Shown one piece after another: positions 34,389 through 45,251 of a stretch of 63,666 bases of DNA; positions within the stretch are counted from its first letter, which is position 1; each line of letters opens with the position of its first letter. The stretch is from Rhodobacter sp. Lineage in GTDB: Bacteria > Pseudomonadota > Alphaproteobacteria > Rhodobacterales > Rhodobacteraceae. Made by a program: the position numbers and the translations under genes. The notes under the pieces were generated by a model. That model saw only the letters and a list, made by a program, of their open reading frames with translations, searched no databases and was not told the DNA's origin. Where the stretch lies: the NCBI GenBank assembly GCA_027487575.1, contig JAIYDJ010000117.1, positions 1 to 63,666 of the forward strand, written 5' to 3'.

Positions 34389-36686
34389 CTAACGGCCCGG
34401 AAACTTGCCCTTCAACGCCTCGGCAAAGGCCCCGCCCCCGCCCGCAGGCCCCGCCTGCATCGGCCCCGGACGCCCCTTCTGCACCGGTTTGTCCCGCTCG
34501 CGCACCGCCTCGCGCGCCTCGGCGCTGTCGCGTTTCATGGTCAGCCCGATCCGCTTGCGCGCCACATCCACCTCGACCACCCGCACCTTGACCACATCCC
34601 CCGCCTTGACCACCGCATGGGGGTCTTTCACAAAGGAATCCGACAGTTGGCTGACATGCACCAGCCCGTCCTGATGCACCCCAACATCGACGAACGCGCC
34701 AAAGGCCGCCACGTTGGTCACGGTCCCTTCCAGCAGCATCCCCGGTTTGAGGTCCTTGATGTCGTTGACACCCTCCGCAAAGGTCGCCGTCCTGAAGCTG
34801 GGTCGCGGGTCCCGTCCCGGCTTTTCCAGTTCCGCCAGAATGTCGCGCACGGTTGGCAATCCGAACCGGGCGTCCACGAACGCTTTGGGATCAACCTTGG
34901 CAAGCACGCCCGAATCCCCCATGACAGCCCGGATGTCCCGCCCGCAGGCGGCCACAATTTTCCGTGCCACATCATAGGCTTCCGGATGGACCGACGACGC
35001 ATCCAGCGGCTCTTTCCCGCCCAAAATCCGCAGGAATCCCGCCGCCTGTTCGAACGCCTTCGGCCCCAGACGCGCCACCTTCAGCAACTCGCGCCGGGTC
35101 TGGAACGGCCCGTTCGCATCCCGATGCGCCACGATCGCCTCGGCCAACCCCGGCCCCACCCCCGACACCCGCGCCAACAACGGTGCCGACGCGGTGTTCA
35201 GATCAACCCCCACCGCGTTCACGGCATCTTCCACCACCGCCTCCAGACTGCGGCCCAGCCGGTGCTGATCCACATCATGCTGATACTGCCCAACGCCGAT
35301 CGCCTTCGGCTCGATCTTCACCAATTCGGCCAACGGGTCCTGCAACCGCCGCGCGATCGACACCGCCCCCCGCAGGCTGACGTCCAGATCGGGGAACTCC
35401 TTGGCCGCCAACGCAGAGGCTGAATAGACCGACGCCCCCGCCTCGGACACGATCACCTTCACCGGCTTTTCGCCCGGCAGCAGCGCCAGCAGATCGCCCA
35501 CCAGCTTCTCCGTCTCGCGACTGGCCGTGCCATTGCCGATGGCGATCAGCTTGACCCCATGTTTTCCAATCAGTTGTGCGATCCCCACCTGCGCGCCCCG
35601 CAGGTCGTTCTTCGGCTGGAACGGATAGACCGTGTCCGTCGCCAGAACCTTGCCCGTCGCATCGATCACTGCGACCTTCACACCCGTGCGGATGCCGGGG
35701 TCCAGCCCCATCGTGGCCTTGCCACCCGCAGGTGCCGCCAGCAGCAAGTCCTTGAGGTTTCGGGCGAAAACGTTGATCGCCTCCACCTCGGCACGCTCGC
35801 GCACTTCGCCCATCAGTTCCAGCGTCAGCGACGTCCTGATCTTGACCCGCCACGCCCAGGCCGCCGCCTCGCGCAGCCAGGCATCCCCCGGCCCCTTGCC
35901 GGAGGCCATCAACGCCGCTCCGCAGGCCCGCTCGCAGGGGCTGTCGCCTTTGGGCGCGTCCGGGTCCACCTCCAGATCGACCGACAGGAACCCTTCGTTC
36001 TGCCCGCGCAGCATCGCCAGAACCCGGTGGCTGGGGGCCGACACCCAAGGCTCTGAATGCGCGAAGTAATCCGAGAATTTTGCCCCCTCGGCCTCCTTTC
36101 CCTTGACCCCGACCGACACCAACCGCCCGACCTGCTTCATGTGGCTGCGCAACCGGCCCAGCAGGGCGGCGTTTTCGGCAAGACCCTCGGCCACGATGTC
36201 GCGCGCGCCCTCCAGACAGGCCTTCGCTTCCAGCGCGTCCGTGACGTAAGCCTTTGCCAGCGCGGCAGGATCGGCCAGCCGGTCGGCCAGAATGGCATCG
36301 GCCAGCGGCCCCAGCCCCGCCTCGCGCGCGATCATTGCGCGGGTGCGGCGCTTGGGCTTGAAGGGCAGATACAGGTCTTCCAACTCGGCCTTCGTCAGCG
36401 CCCGCGCGATCCCCAGCGCCAGCGCGTCGGTCATCTTGCCCTGTTCGGTGATCGACCCCGCAATCGCAGCACGCCGCGATTCCAGCTCGCGCAGATAGAC
36501 CAGCCGTTCGGACAGGTCGCGCAGCTGCGTGTCGTCCAGCCCGCCCGTCGCCTCCTTGCGATACCGCGCCACGAAGGGCACCGTCGCCCCGCCATCCAGA
36601 AGATCGATGGCAGCAACCACCTGACCCGGCTGCGCCTTGATTTCGGCGGCGATCAGGCGGGCGATGCGGGTTTCTACTTCGGTCAT
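34389..36686 (-). CDS. tex: Tex-like transcription accessory / RNA-binding protein
   Basis: 765 aa. N-terminal Tex helices ([18 protein letters not shown]), a YqgF/RuvX-like domain ([20 protein letters not shown], about 320), helix-hairpin-helix repeats ([23 protein letters not shown], about 500), and a C-terminal S1 RNA-binding domain ([25 protein letters not shown], about 650). It acts on stalled or backtracked transcription complexes. The ATG at 36686 has AAGGAG, which lies partly in a hairpin. 55 bp downstream of xylA on the same strand. Confidence 0.96.
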   Translation of the reverse strand: MTEVETRIARLIAAEIKAQPGQVVAAIDLLDGGATVPFVARYRKEATGGLDDTQLRDLSERLVYLRELESRRAAIAGSITEQGKMTDALALGIARALTKAELEDLYLPFKPKRRTRAMIAREAGLGPLADAILADRLADPAALAKAYVTDALEAKACLEGARDIVAEGLAENAALLGRLRSHMKQVGRLVSVGVKGKEAEGAKFSDYFAHSEPWVSAPSHRVLAMLRGQNEGFLSVDLEVDPDAPKGDSPCERACGAALMASGKGPGDAWLREAAAWAWRVKIRTSLTLELMGEVRERAEVEAINVFARNLKDLLLAAPAGGKATMGLDPGIRTGVKVAVIDATGKVLATDTVYPFQPKNDLRGAQVGIAQLIGKHGVKLIAIGNGTASRETEKLVGDLLALLPGEKPVKVIVSEAGASVYSASALAAKEFPDLDVSLRGAVSIARRLQDPLAELVKIEPKAIGVGQYQHDVDQHRLGRSLEAVVEDAVNAVGVDLNTASAPLLARVSGVGPGLAEAIVAHRDANGPFQTRRELLKVARLGPKAFEQAAGFLRILGGKEPLDASSVHPEAYDVARKIVAACGRDIRAVMGDSGVLAKVDPKAFVDARFGLPTVRDILAELEKPGRDPRPSFRTATFAEGVNDIKDLKPGMLLEGTVTNVAAFGAFVDVGVHQDGLVHVSQLSDSFVKDPHAVVKAGDVVKVRVVEVDVARKRIGLTMKRDSAEAREAVRERDKPVQKGRPGPMQAGPAGGGGAFAEALKGKFPGR

Positions 36687-36688
36687 GG

Positions 36689-36710
36689 CAGGCTCCTTCA
36701 AGGGAGCCTG
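36689..36710 (-). promoter_or_regulatory. Hairpin masking the tex ribosome binding site
   Basis: On the minus strand CAGGCTCC-CTTGAA-GGAGCCTG pairs perfectly over 8 bp and ends two bases before the tex ATG. The Shine-Dalgarno AAGGAG spans the loop and the 3' arm, so folding would hide it. The hairpin also could end xyl operon transcripts, but it lacks a T run. Confidence 0.55.
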
Positions 36711-36741
36711 ACCATAGCCGCCCCGGCCACAGGGGCCAAGG

Positions 36742-38043
36742 TCAGACGTAATAGTTCCAGATATTCTCCAGCCGCTCTTGCCGCCCCGACCGGGGTTTCG
36801 GGTCAAGGTTCAGCGCCGTGACCAACTCTGCCGCCTGCTCCAGCGAGCCTTGCAGCATTGTCTTCGACTGCGGCACGTTCCAGCCGGCATAGCGGCCCTG
36901 CCGCGCGGTTTCCAGCAGGCCGTCCTCGAACAGATAGGCCGCCGCGACCAGCGCGCGCGCGCAGGTGTCCATGCCGCCCACGTGGGCCAGGATCAGGTCT
37001 TCCGGGTCAAGCGACTGCCGCCGGATCTTGGCGTCAAAGTTCGTGCCCCCGGTGGTATATCCCCCGGCCCGCAGGATTTCATAGAAGGCCACAGCCTTTT
37101 CGACATGGTTGTTCGGGAACTGGTCGGTGTCCCAGCCGGACTGATAGTCGTTGCGGTTCATGTCGATCGACCCGAAAATGCCCAGCGCCGCCGCAGTGGC
37201 AATCTCGTGTTCGAAGGAATGCCCGGCAAGGATCGCGTGGCCCTGCTCGATGTTGACCTTCACTTCCTTTTCCAGCCCGAACTGCTGCAGGAAGCCGAAA
37301 ACCGTCGCCACATCATAGTCGTACTGGTGTTTCGAAGGCTCCTGCGGTTTCGGCTCGATCAGGATGCTGCCCTTGAAGCCGATCTTGTGGGCATATTCGA
37401 CGACCTGCTGCAGGAAGCGCCCGGCGTGTTCCCTTTCCAGCTTCAGGTCGGTGTTCAGCAGGGTTTCGTAGCCTTCACGCCCACCCCAGAGCACATAGTT
37501 CTGCCCGCCAAGCTTGTGCGTTGCATCCAGCGCGGCCTTCACCGTGGCGGCGGCATAGGCGTAAACCTCGGGGTCTGGGTTCGTTGCCGCTCCCGACATC
37601 CAGCGCCGGTGGCTGAACATGTTGGCGGTGCCCCACAAGAGTTTCGCCTTGTGGTTGGTCTGTTTTTCGCCAAGGTAATCAACGATTTCCTCAAGGTTGC
37701 GTTTGCTTTCGGCAAAGCTTGCCCCTTCGGGCCGCGCGTCGGCGTCGTGAAAGCAGTAGAACGGCTGGCCAAGGATATCGAACATCTCGAAGGCCACATC
37801 GGCCTTCATCCGGGCCAGGTCCATGCTGTCACCGAACCACGGCCTCTCGAACGTCTGGCCGCCGAACGGGTCACCGCCGGGCCAGGCAAAGCTGTGCCAA
37901 TAGGCGACGGCAAAGCGCAGATGGTCTTCCATCCGCTTGCCCAGGATCACCTCGTCGGGGTTGTAGTGGCGGAAGGCGAATTCGTTGGTGCTATCGGGGC
38001 CTTCATACTTGATGGCGGCGATGTCCTTGAAGAAATCGGTCAT
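36742..38043 (-). CDS. xylA: Xylose isomerase
   Basis: 433 aa, family length for class II. Interconverts D-xylose and D-xylulose with divalent metals. [23 protein letters not shown] and [19 protein letters not shown] carry the metal-binding Glu and nearby residues, and [35 protein letters not shown] is the second metal region. Last gene of xylFHGBA; its start overlaps the xylB stop (ATGA). Confidence 0.97.
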   Translation of the reverse strand: MTDFFKDIAAIKYEGPDSTNEFAFRHYNPDEVILGKRMEDHLRFAVAYWHSFAWPGGDPFGGQTFERPWFGDSMDLARMKADVAFEMFDILGQPFYCFHDADARPEGASFAESKRNLEEIVDYLGEKQTNHKAKLLWGTANMFSHRRWMSGAATNPDPEVYAYAAATVKAALDATHKLGGQNYVLWGGREGYETLLNTDLKLEREHAGRFLQQVVEYAHKIGFKGSILIEPKPQEPSKHQYDYDVATVFGFLQQFGLEKEVKVNIEQGHAILAGHSFEHEIATAAALGIFGSIDMNRNDYQSGWDTDQFPNNHVEKAVAFYEILRAGGYTTGGTNFDAKIRRQSLDPEDLILAHVGGMDTCARALVAAAYLFEDGLLETARQGRYAGWNVPQSKTMLQGSLEQAAELVTALNLDPKPRSGRQERLENIWNYYV

Positions 38044-39479
38044 GGCAGGCTCCTGAGGGCGGTCTGGGCGGCACGATAGCGGGCATGGCCCGCGTCAAAG
38101 GCAGCGCGCAAGGTTGGGTCGGGGTCAAGGGTGCGGGCGATCGGCGGCAGGGTGGCAATCTCGGCCCCGGCGCCGGTGGCGGCCATGATGGCAAGGCGGG
38201 CAGCCCCAAAGGCCCCGCCGAAATCGCCCGAAACCGGGACCTGCACGGGGCAGTCCAAGGCCGTGGCGATGGCGCGGAGCCAGTAGTCAGACCGTGATCC
38301 ACCCCCCACGGCCAGCAGACGGTCAAACCGTGTGCCGGTCGCCGCCAGCGCGTCGCGGCAGTCGCGGAAGGCGAAGGTCACACCCTCCAGCACGGCACGT
38401 GTGCCTGCCGCGCGGTCGGTGGCGTGTTCCAGACCCAGAAACGCGCCACGGATCGCCGCATCGTTCAGGGGTGTCCTCTCTCCGCCGAGGTAGGGAAGAA
38501 ACAGCGTCTTTCCGGGGGCCTGCAGCGCGCCAAGACCCGCCGTAAGGGTTGCCGCATCCTGCCCGACCAGCGCGGCATACCAGTTCAGCGCATCGGTGGC
38601 GGCCAGAATGACGCCCATCTGGTGCCACGTGCCCGGCAGCGCATGGCAGAAGGTGTGCACGGCGGTGTCGGGTGCAGGCTGATACCCGTCATTGGCGGCG
38701 AACAGCACGCCCGAGGTGCCCAGCGACACAAACGCATCCCCGGCCCGCACGACCCCCACGCCGACGCCAGAGGCCGCATTGTCGCCCCCGCCGCCTGCGA
38801 CCACCACAGTGCCGGGCATGCCCCAGCGGTCGGCCAGCGGCTTGCGCAGCTTACCCGATACGGCGGACCCTTCGACCAGCCGAGGCATCTGCGCGCGCGT
38901 CAGCCCCGTTGCTGTCAGCAGATCATCCGACCAGTCCCGCGCGCCGGTGTCCAGCCAACTGGTGCCCGCCGCATCCGACATTTCGGCCACATGCTCGCCG
39001 GTCAGCCAAAGGCGCAGAAAGTCCTTGGGCAGCAAAACCTTGGCCACCTGCGCCCACAGGGCGGGCTCGTGCCGCTGCACCCACATCAGCTTGGGCGCGG
39101 TAAAGCCGGGGAATACGATGTTGCCCGTCACCCGGCGGAACTGCGGGTCGCCATCCAGATCGGCGGCTTCCTCGTGGCTGCGGGTGTCGTTCCACAGGAT
39201 CGACGGACGCAGCACGTTGTCGGCACTGTCCAGCAGCGTGGCCCCGTGCATCTGCCCCGACAGCCCGATGCCGCGCACTTCACCCAGACCATGCGCCGAC
39301 AGCGCGTCCAGCACCGTTTCCGCCGCAGCAATCCAGTCCGATGCGGACTGTTCGCTCCACCCGTCATGCGGGCGCTGTACCGTCAGCGGCGCGGACGCTT
39401 CGGCCATAACGCGCTGCGCCTCGTCGACCCGCACGCCCTTCAGTCCCGACGTCCCCAGATCCAGCCCGATGAACATCAC
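38040..39479 (-). CDS. xylB: Xylulokinase
   Basis: 479 aa FGGY kinase, phosphorylating D-xylulose into the pentose phosphate pathway. [15 protein letters not shown] is the N-terminal phosphate motif, [13 protein letters not shown] follows near 77, and [25 protein letters not shown] is the C-terminal FGGY signature (about 395-420). Overlaps both neighbours by ATGA, so XylG, XylB and XylA are co-translated. Confidence 0.96.
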   Translation of the reverse strand: MMFIGLDLGTSGLKGVRVDEAQRVMAEASAPLTVQRPHDGWSEQSASDWIAAAETVLDALSAHGLGEVRGIGLSGQMHGATLLDSADNVLRPSILWNDTRSHEEAADLDGDPQFRRVTGNIVFPGFTAPKLMWVQRHEPALWAQVAKVLLPKDFLRLWLTGEHVAEMSDAAGTSWLDTGARDWSDDLLTATGLTRAQMPRLVEGSAVSGKLRKPLADRWGMPGTVVVAGGGGDNAASGVGVGVVRAGDAFVSLGTSGVLFAANDGYQPAPDTAVHTFCHALPGTWHQMGVILAATDALNWYAALVGQDAATLTAGLGALQAPGKTLFLPYLGGERTPLNDAAIRGAFLGLEHATDRAAGTRAVLEGVTFAFRDCRDALAATGTRFDRLLAVGGGSRSDYWLRAIATALDCPVQVPVSGDFGGAFGAARLAIMAATGAGAEIATLPPIARTLDPDPTLRAAFDAGHARYRAAQTALRSLP

Positions 39480-40234
39480 GCCGCCTTCGCGGGTTTCTTC
39501 CCCAGGATGATCATGCTGAGAAGGTCTTCATCCGTCACGTCGGCCACATTCACCGTGCCGACCAACTGCCCGTTCTTCATCACGCTCGCGCGGTCACAGA
39601 GTTTCATCACGTTGTGGATGTCGTGTTCGATCAGGAAGATACCCAAGCCCTGCGCCTTCAGTTCCTGGATCAGTTCCGACACCATCTGCGTCTCGTGCGG
39701 ACCAAGGGCTGCGGTCGGTTCGTCCATGATCAGGATGCGCGCGTTGAAATAGACCGCCCGCGCGATGGCGACCGACTGGCGCTGTCCGCCCGACAGGGCC
39801 GAGACCGGCACGGCAAACTTGCGGAAGTTGGGGTTCAGCCGCGCCATGATCTTGCGCGTTTCGGATTCCATCTTGGATTCATCGACGAACCCCATGGCCG
39901 AGACGATCTCGCGCCCCAGAAACAGGTTCGACGCGGCATCCAGATTGTCGGCCAGCGCCAGCGTCTGGTAGATCGTCTCGATGTTCTGCGCGCGCGCGTC
40001 GCGGGGGTTGTTGATCTCGACCGGCTCGCCGTTGATGAAAATCTGCCCGGCGTCCTTCTGGTAGGCCCCCGACAGGCACTTGATCAGCGTCGATTTTCCC
40101 GCGCCATTGTGACCCAGCAAACCGACCACCTCGCCCGGATAAAGGTCGATCGTTACATGGTCGACCGCCTTGATGCCGCCGAAGGAAATCGAGATGTCGC
40201 GCATCTCGACCAAAGGTGTACCCGTTTTGGTCAT
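39476..40234 (-). CDS. xylG: Sugar ABC transporter ATP-binding protein, single-domain XylG type
   Basis: 252 aa with one complete ABC cassette: Walker [10 protein letters not shown] (about 40), the signature [14 protein letters not shown] (about 142), Walker [13 protein letters not shown] (about 165), and the H loop LIEHDIH. Classic XylG has two such cassettes (about 510 aa); here the ATPase must work as a homodimer, as FrcA does. AAGGGGG precedes the ATG. Energises xylose uptake with XylF and XylH. Confidence 0.9.
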   Translation of the reverse strand: MTKTGTPLVEMRDISISFGGIKAVDHVTIDLYPGEVVGLLGHNGAGKSTLIKCLSGAYQKDAGQIFINGEPVEINNPRDARAQNIETIYQTLALADNLDAASNLFLGREIVSAMGFVDESKMESETRKIMARLNPNFRKFAVPVSALSGGQRQSVAIARAVYFNARILIMDEPTAALGPHETQMVSELIQELKAQGLGIFLIEHDIHNVMKLCDRASVMKNGQLVGTVNVADVTDEDLLSMIILGKKPAKAA

Positions 40235-40245
40235 GCCGATCCCCC

Positions 40246-41574
40246 TTATTTCGATCTGCTGCGGTAGAAATTGTCGAGATAGACAGCCAGCACCAGCACG
40301 CAGCCCACGACGATCTGCTGCACCGCCGTGTCGAACCCGATCAGAACCATGCCGGTCTGCAGGCTTTGGAACACCAGCGCCCCCATGATCGCGCCATAGA
40401 TCGTGCCGATTCCGCCTGCCAGCGAAGTTCCCCCGATCACGGCGGCGGCGATGACGTACAACTCGTCGAACACCCCCAGCGCGTTGGTGGCCGAATTCAG
40501 GCGGGCCGAGGCGACAGCGCCCGACAATCCGGCGAGCATCCCCATCAGCGCGAATATCTTCAGCGTCATCCAGCGGGTGTTGATGCCTGCCAAGGTCGCG
40601 GCTTCGGGGTTGCCGCCGATGGCGAACACATAGCGGCCGAACCGGGTCCGGGTCATCAGGATGGTCATCAGGATGCCCACCGTGATCAGGATCAGGACCG
40701 GAATGGCGAAACCGTGGCTGATGAACACGCCTTCTGGCACCGGCAGGCCCTGCCGTTCGTAGTATTGCTTCAGGATGCCCACCGGCCAGGGATACGAGTT
40801 GACCAGCAGAGCCGCCCCGATGATCGCGCCGCAGCCGATCGCCGCCAGAAACGCCTCGGCCCACATCGGGCGCTGCGGGAACTCGTGCTTATGGCGGTTG
40901 ACCCGCCCGGCGCGCAGCATCCACAGCACGCCAAGGCACCCGAGGATGCCGACGATCCAGCTTCCCGTCGCCCCGACTGCGCCATAAGGCCCGCCGCCCA
41001 GCAGCGCAAAGGTCTGATCGACAGGCGAAATCGTCTTGCCGCCGGCCGCGAGGAACGCGGAGCCGCGCCAGATCAGCAGGCCGCCCAGTGTCACGATGAA
41101 GGACGGAATGCCGCGATAGGCAATCAGCCAGCCATGCAGGCAGCCGATGGCAGTGCCCAGCGTCATGCCGACAACGACGGTGATGATCCATATCGCCGGA
41201 TGGCCAAGCCCCAGATAATCGGGAAGAATTTCGACCTGCAGGATGCCCATGACCATCGCGGTCACGCCCAGCATCGCGCCGACCGACAGGTCGATGTTGC
41301 GGGTCACGATGATCAGGACCATGCCGCAGGCCATGATCCCGATGGACGAGGTCTGAACCGACAGGTTCCACAGGTTGCGCGGCGTCAGGAACGCACCGAA
41401 CCCGTTGAAGATCGCCCCGTAAAGGTGGAAACCGACCCAGATCAGCAAGAGCGCGCCCGCCATGCCCAGCAGTCGGGTGTCTATCTCGGTTGCGCGCAGA
41501 AACCGCGCGACGGGACCAAGATGCTGGTCGGCGGAGGGGGCTCTGGCGGTCATCGGGGGGGGTGCTTCTGTCAT
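40246..41574 (-). CDS. xylH: Xylose ABC transporter permease
   Basis: 442 aa, about ten transmembrane helices of the CUT2 (BPD_transp_2) family. The cytoplasmic coupling motif [23 protein letters not shown] lies near 315-340, and [28 protein letters not shown] near 395 is family-specific. Start chosen at the ATG at 41574; a longer frame is open for 19 codons more. Follows xylF after a strong hairpin. Confidence 0.94.
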   Translation of the reverse strand: MTEAPPPMTARAPSADQHLGPVARFLRATEIDTRLLGMAGALLLIWVGFHLYGAIFNGFGAFLTPRNLWNLSVQTSSIGIMACGMVLIIVTRNIDLSVGAMLGVTAMVMGILQVEILPDYLGLGHPAIWIITVVVGMTLGTAIGCLHGWLIAYRGIPSFIVTLGGLLIWRGSAFLAAGGKTISPVDQTFALLGGGPYGAVGATGSWIVGILGCLGVLWMLRAGRVNRHKHEFPQRPMWAEAFLAAIGCGAIIGAALLVNSYPWPVGILKQYYERQGLPVPEGVFISHGFAIPVLILITVGILMTILMTRTRFGRYVFAIGGNPEAATLAGINTRWMTLKIFALMGMLAGLSGAVASARLNSATNALGVFDELYVIAAAVIGGTSLAGGIGTIYGAIMGALVFQSLQTGMVLIGFDTAVQQIVVGCVLVLAVYLDNFYRSRSK

Positions 41575-41672
41575 GTCCTCGTCCAACGCTGTGGTTCGGG
41601 ATGGGATGCGCAGGGTCTGTCTGCGGTGCACACGGGCAGCAGTCAGCGTCCCGTCGCGTCAGGAACGAAAGC

Positions 41673-41698
41673 GGCGCCGACCCGTCTGGGTCGGCGCC
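41673..41698 (-). terminator. Hairpin between xylF and xylH
   Basis: GGCGCCGACCC-GTCT-GGGTCGGCGCC, a perfect 11-bp stem 16 bp after the xylF stop, followed on the minus strand by a short TTTCGTT. Placement after a binding-protein gene fits partial termination or 3'-end protection that yields excess XylF over the membrane parts. Confidence 0.65.
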
Positions 41699-41713
41699 AG
41701 AGGCATCAGGCGA

Positions 41714-42739
41714 TCACTCGCAGCCGACGACGCCCGCCATCGCACCTTCGCAAGCCTGCTCTTTCGAGATGTGGCCCGCGTCGATCGCGACGTTGATGTT
41801 GTCCTTGGTCAGCGGGGTCGGAGCCAGCAGGATAGCGTTCATTTCAACGCCCTTTTCGCCGCCCGAGAACTTGGTCGCGCCGGCGACCGAGTCCAGAGCC
41901 GCGCCACCGGCCAGCGCCGAGGCGATTTCGCCCGCAGCCTTGCCCAGTTGACGCGAGTCCTTCCAGACCGAAACGGTCTGCGTGCCGCGTGCGACGCGGT
42001 TGATGGCGGCAAGGTCACCGTCCTGCCCACCGACCGGGATCACGAGGCCCTGCGCGGCAAGCGCTGCCACCACACCACCGGCCATCCCGTCGTTCTGGCT
42101 CAGCACTGCGTCGACGGCGTTGCCGTTGGCGGTCAGGATCTGCTCCATGTTCTTCTGGGCGTTCTCGGGCTTCCAGCCGTCCGAGAACGATTCGCCGACG
42201 ATCTTGATGTCACCCGAATCGACGGCACCCTGGATCACCGACATCATGCCCTGCAGCAGGAAGCCTGCGTTCGGATCGCCGGGGTCGCCCTTGATGATCG
42301 CGTAGTTGCCCTTGGGCGCGACCTTGCTGACTTCTTCGGCGATGATCCGGCCGACACCGACGTTGTCGAAGGTCAGATAGAAGGTGCGGTCGTCTTCGAT
42401 CAGGCGGTCATAGCCCACAACCGGAATGCCTTCGGCGGCAGCGCCTTCGATGGCAGGCCCGATGGCGTCCTTGTCCCAGGCGTTGATGATCAGGGCGTTT
42501 GCACCCTGCGCGATCAGCGCTTCGATGTCGGTCAGCTGCTTGGCCGAGGACGACTGGGCGTCAGCCGAAATGTAGGTGTCGCCAGCGGCTTCGATGGCGG
42601 CCTTCATCGCGGCTTCGTCGATCTTCCAGCGCTCTTCCTGAAAGCTTGCCCACGAGACGCCGATGATTTTGCCTTCGGCCAGTGCTGCCGTCGAAAAACT
42701 GGTGGTCGCCAGAAGGGCGACGAGAACTGCATTACGCAT
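41714..42739 (-). CDS. xylF: Xylose-binding periplasmic protein
   Basis: 341 aa with a signal peptide (MRNAVLVALLATTSFSTAALA). The periplasmic-binding-protein type I fold follows XylF closely: SWASFQEERWKIDEAAMKAA, ALIINAWDKDAIGPAIEGAAAEGIPVVGYDRLI and TFYLTFDNVGVGRI. Captures D-xylose for XylGH. First gene of the catabolic operon, divergent from xylR. Confidence 0.95.
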   Translation of the reverse strand: MRNAVLVALLATTSFSTAALAEGKIIGVSWASFQEERWKIDEAAMKAAIEAAGDTYISADAQSSSAKQLTDIEALIAQGANALIINAWDKDAIGPAIEGAAAEGIPVVGYDRLIEDDRTFYLTFDNVGVGRIIAEEVSKVAPKGNYAIIKGDPGDPNAGFLLQGMMSVIQGAVDSGDIKIVGESFSDGWKPENAQKNMEQILTANGNAVDAVLSQNDGMAGGVVAALAAQGLVIPVGGQDGDLAAINRVARGTQTVSVWKDSRQLGKAAGEIASALAGGAALDSVAGATKFSGGEKGVEMNAILLAPTPLTKDNINVAIDAGHISKEQACEGAMAGVVGCE

Positions 42740-42824
42740 AAGATCCTCCCTATGGATGCGGCCAGCGTATGGCCGACCCGACAGATTCGCCGGGACGGGC
42801 GAAAACTGCCGCGAATAATTTCAG

Positions 42825-42899
42825 TTGTCAAAATAAAAATGCTGCGCAAATCTGGGAACTGCTGGAATATCGACTGGAAAGATGCTGCTTTGCAGCATC
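42825..42899. promoter_or_regulatory. Divergent xylF/xylR promoter region with an operator-like palindrome
   Basis: A candidate xylR promoter TTGTCA-17-AAATCT is at 42825-42853; the overlapping minus-strand TTGACA (42831-42826) could serve xylF, though its -10 is poor. Downstream at 42881-42899 is GATGCTGC-TTT-GCAGCATC, a perfect 8-bp palindrome, plus a related ATGCTGCGCA at 42839. These are plausible XylR operators. Confidence 0.45.
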
Positions 42900-42951
42900 C
42901 GCTTGCGTCGCCCGGTTGCGAACGGGGATTTTTTGTTTGGAGACCAAAGTA

Positions 42952-44229
42952 ATGCCAGCCAAACCGCCCGAGGACACCCGGCTTGGCGGGCATCGCGGCG
43001 TCGGGCCGCTGATCCCGCCCTTTGCCGAGTCGCTGCGACCCCTGCGGCAGCAGGCGTTTGAAAAAGTGCGTGCGGCGGGGCTGATTCCCCGCGTGCATCT
43101 GGCCAAGGATCTGGGGGTCAGCCCGGCTTCGGTCACCTCGCTGGTCGCCGAACTGATCGACGCCGGCCTGATCGAAGAGGTCAGCGCCCCCCGTGACGGC
43201 GACCCCGGGCGGGGGCGGCCGGCGGTGGCGCTGGGGGTGCGGGCGACGGCGCATTACGTTGCGGGAATGAAGCTGTCCGACCGTGAGCATACGGCGGTGA
43301 TCGTCGACTTTGCTGGTCGCCTGCTGGCCGACGACGTGATTCCGCGCAAGCCGGGACCGATGCCGGTGTCCGAAATCCTCGATGCCGTCGAAACGCTGCT
43401 GATGCGGGTCTGCGCCAAGGCCGGGCTGGCGCGGGCAGACCTTTCGGGCATCGGCATCGGGGTGCCGGGCTTTGTCGACAGTGCCGAAGGGGTCGTGCTG
43501 TGGTCCTCGACGCTGACGGAACGCGCCGTTCCGCTGGCGGCGGTGGCGCAGGCAAGGCTGGGTCTGCCGGTGTTCGTCGACAACGATGCCAATCTGGTGG
43601 CGCTGGCCGAGTTGTGGTTCGGCGCGGGGCGGGCACTGTCAGATTTTGCGGTCGTGACCATCGAGCATGGCGTGGGCATGGGGTTCGTGATGAACCACCG
43701 CATCTATCGCGGCGCACAGCGTCTTGGTCTGGAACTGGGCCACACCAAGGTGCAACTGGACGGTGCGCTGTGCCGCTGTGGCCAGCGTGGCTGCCTTGAG
43801 GCCTATGTGGCGGACTATGCCCTTGCGCGCGAGGCGACGACGGCGCTGAACTGGGGGCACAAAGAAGGGGCGCCGATCAGCGTCCTGCTGGAAAGCCTGT
43901 ACGAACACGCCAAGGCGGGCAATGCCACCGCGCGCAGCATCTTCCGGCGGGCGGGGCGCTATCTGGCGGTCGGATTGTCTAACGTTGTCAACCTGTTCGA
44001 CCCGGCGTTGATCATCCTGTCGGGCGACAGGATGCGCTACGATTACCTTTACGCCGCCGAAACGCTGGCCGAGATGGACAATCTGGCGATCAACACGGGC
44101 AGGCCTTTGCCGCCCATCGAAATCCATGCCTGGGGGGACCTGTTGTGGGCGCATGGTGCTGCCGCGCTGGCCCTGTCGGCGGTCACCGAACGCATCCTGC
44201 TGTACCCGAAGGACATGGCGGCACAGTGA
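42952..44229 (+). CDS. xylR: ROK-family transcriptional repressor of the xylose operon
   Basis: 425 aa. An N-terminal winged helix (PRVHLAKDLGVSPASVTSLVAELIDAGLIEE, about 40-70) is joined to a ROK sugar-kinase-like domain: the zinc motif CRCGQRGCLEAY (about 275-286) and GLELGHTKVQL are present, and ASKHA phosphate motifs are weak. Xylose binding would relieve repression of xylFHGBA, which lies divergent 212 bp away. GGAG precedes the ATG at 42952. Confidence 0.92.
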   Translation: MPAKPPEDTRLGGHRGVGPLIPPFAESLRPLRQQAFEKVRAAGLIPRVHLAKDLGVSPASVTSLVAELIDAGLIEEVSAPRDGDPGRGRPAVALGVRATAHYVAGMKLSDREHTAVIVDFAGRLLADDVIPRKPGPMPVSEILDAVETLLMRVCAKAGLARADLSGIGIGVPGFVDSAEGVVLWSSTLTERAVPLAAVAQARLGLPVFVDNDANLVALAELWFGAGRALSDFAVVTIEHGVGMGFVMNHRIYRGAQRLGLELGHTKVQLDGALCRCGQRGCLEAYVADYALAREATTALNWGHKEGAPISVLLESLYEHAKAGNATARSIFRRAGRYLAVGLSNVVNLFDPALIILSGDRMRYDYLYAAETLAEMDNLAINTGRPLPPIEIHAWGDLLWAHGAAALALSAVTERILLYPKDMAAQ

Positions 44230-44265
44230 TGTTGCGGGGCCGACCGTGGCCGCCCCCGCGCGCCT

Positions 44266-45216
44266 TTACCGCCGATCCGGGTTGTCCTGATCTTCGTCGA
44301 TCTCGATCTCGGTGCGGCGAACCGTGTCGGACACCGTTTCGCGGTGCGTCTCGCTGGTCTTGCGCAACCCGATCTCTTCGACTACGCGGGCCTCCTTCGA
44401 AACGACCGCCTCTTCGCGATAGGCTTCGGCCTCGATGGTCCGGTCCTGAAACGCGCTTTCGGCACCGGTCACGGCGCGGTCCACCGGGCGGCGTTCAAGT
44501 TCCACCCGGTCTTCGCGCAGATCGACTGATTCGCTGACGGGTTCTTCGACCGTGTAGGCGCGCACGCGGACATGGCCCTTGCTGGTGTCGCGCTTGCCGA
44601 CGCGCAGCCTTTCCTCGACCACGGGAATGGTGTCTTCCGACGACATCCCGGAGCTGCGATCGTCAAAACCGGACGCGGAGGACGCGGTGGTCGTATCAGA
44701 CGATGTGGTCCACGCATCGGCGCCGGATGCGGCGCCCGCCCCTGCCGACGCGGCGACGGCACCCGCCCCGGACCCTGTGGAAGACATGCGCGACCCCGAG
44801 GCCGCATAGGGGCTTTCTTCATACCCGCTCCACCCTTCGGAACGCCAATGCGCCTCGCGTTCCTCCAGATCGATGCTGCCTTCCTCTTCCAGGATGCCAA
44901 CCACCGGATCATATTGACCCGATGTCAGGTTGCTGACGGTCACCAGATACCCGCCCTGCGAAAGGCCTTGCGCATAGGTGTAGCGGTCTTCGTCGGGAAA
45001 GAAGAAATCGCCAAGGCTTTCCCAAAAACCCTTTTCGCGCTCGGTGTTGTCAGCAACCGCACGGGAATCGTTGCCACCCTCAACCATGCGGATGCTTGAG
45101 GCGGGAATTCCCATTTGGTGCAGCTTGCTTACTGCGCTTTGCGCCTCGGCCTGCGTGTCAAACAGGGCGGAAACCGAGGTGTCGCCATAGCGGCTCGTTG
45201 CGTTGTCGTTGTCCAT
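44266..45216 (-). CDS. DUF2382 (YsnF/AvaK) stress-type protein with N-terminal general-stress domain
   Basis: 316 aa. Residues 12-95 resemble the general stress protein 17M (SVSALFDTQAEAQSAVSKLHQMGIPASSIRMVEG), a Gly/Ala/Ser linker spans 120-190, and the C-terminal about 120 residues are DUF2382 (TIPVVEERLRVGKRDTSKGHVRVRAYTVEEPV...). Highly acidic. YsnF-type proteins are stress-induced in other bacteria; function is not known. It is followed on the same strand upstream by a second DUF2382 gene. Confidence 0.88.
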   Translation of the reverse strand: MDNDNATSRYGDTSVSALFDTQAEAQSAVSKLHQMGIPASSIRMVEGGNDSRAVADNTEREKGFWESLGDFFFPDEDRYTYAQGLSQGGYLVTVSNLTSGQYDPVVGILEEEGSIDLEEREAHWRSEGWSGYEESPYAASGSRMSSTGSGAGAVAASAGAGAASGADAWTTSSDTTTASSASGFDDRSSGMSSEDTIPVVEERLRVGKRDTSKGHVRVRAYTVEEPVSESVDLREDRVELERRPVDRAVTGAESAFQDRTIEAEAYREEAVVSKEARVVEEIGLRKTSETHRETVSDTVRRTEIEIDEDQDNPDRR

Positions 45217-45251
45217 GGTGCTTGTCCTCTGCAGTGGTCGGTGTCGGGCTG

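Noticed and set aside
36778..38079. Plus-strand 433-aa frame opposite xylA
   Set aside because: Antisense shadow; xylA has all family motifs on the minus strand.
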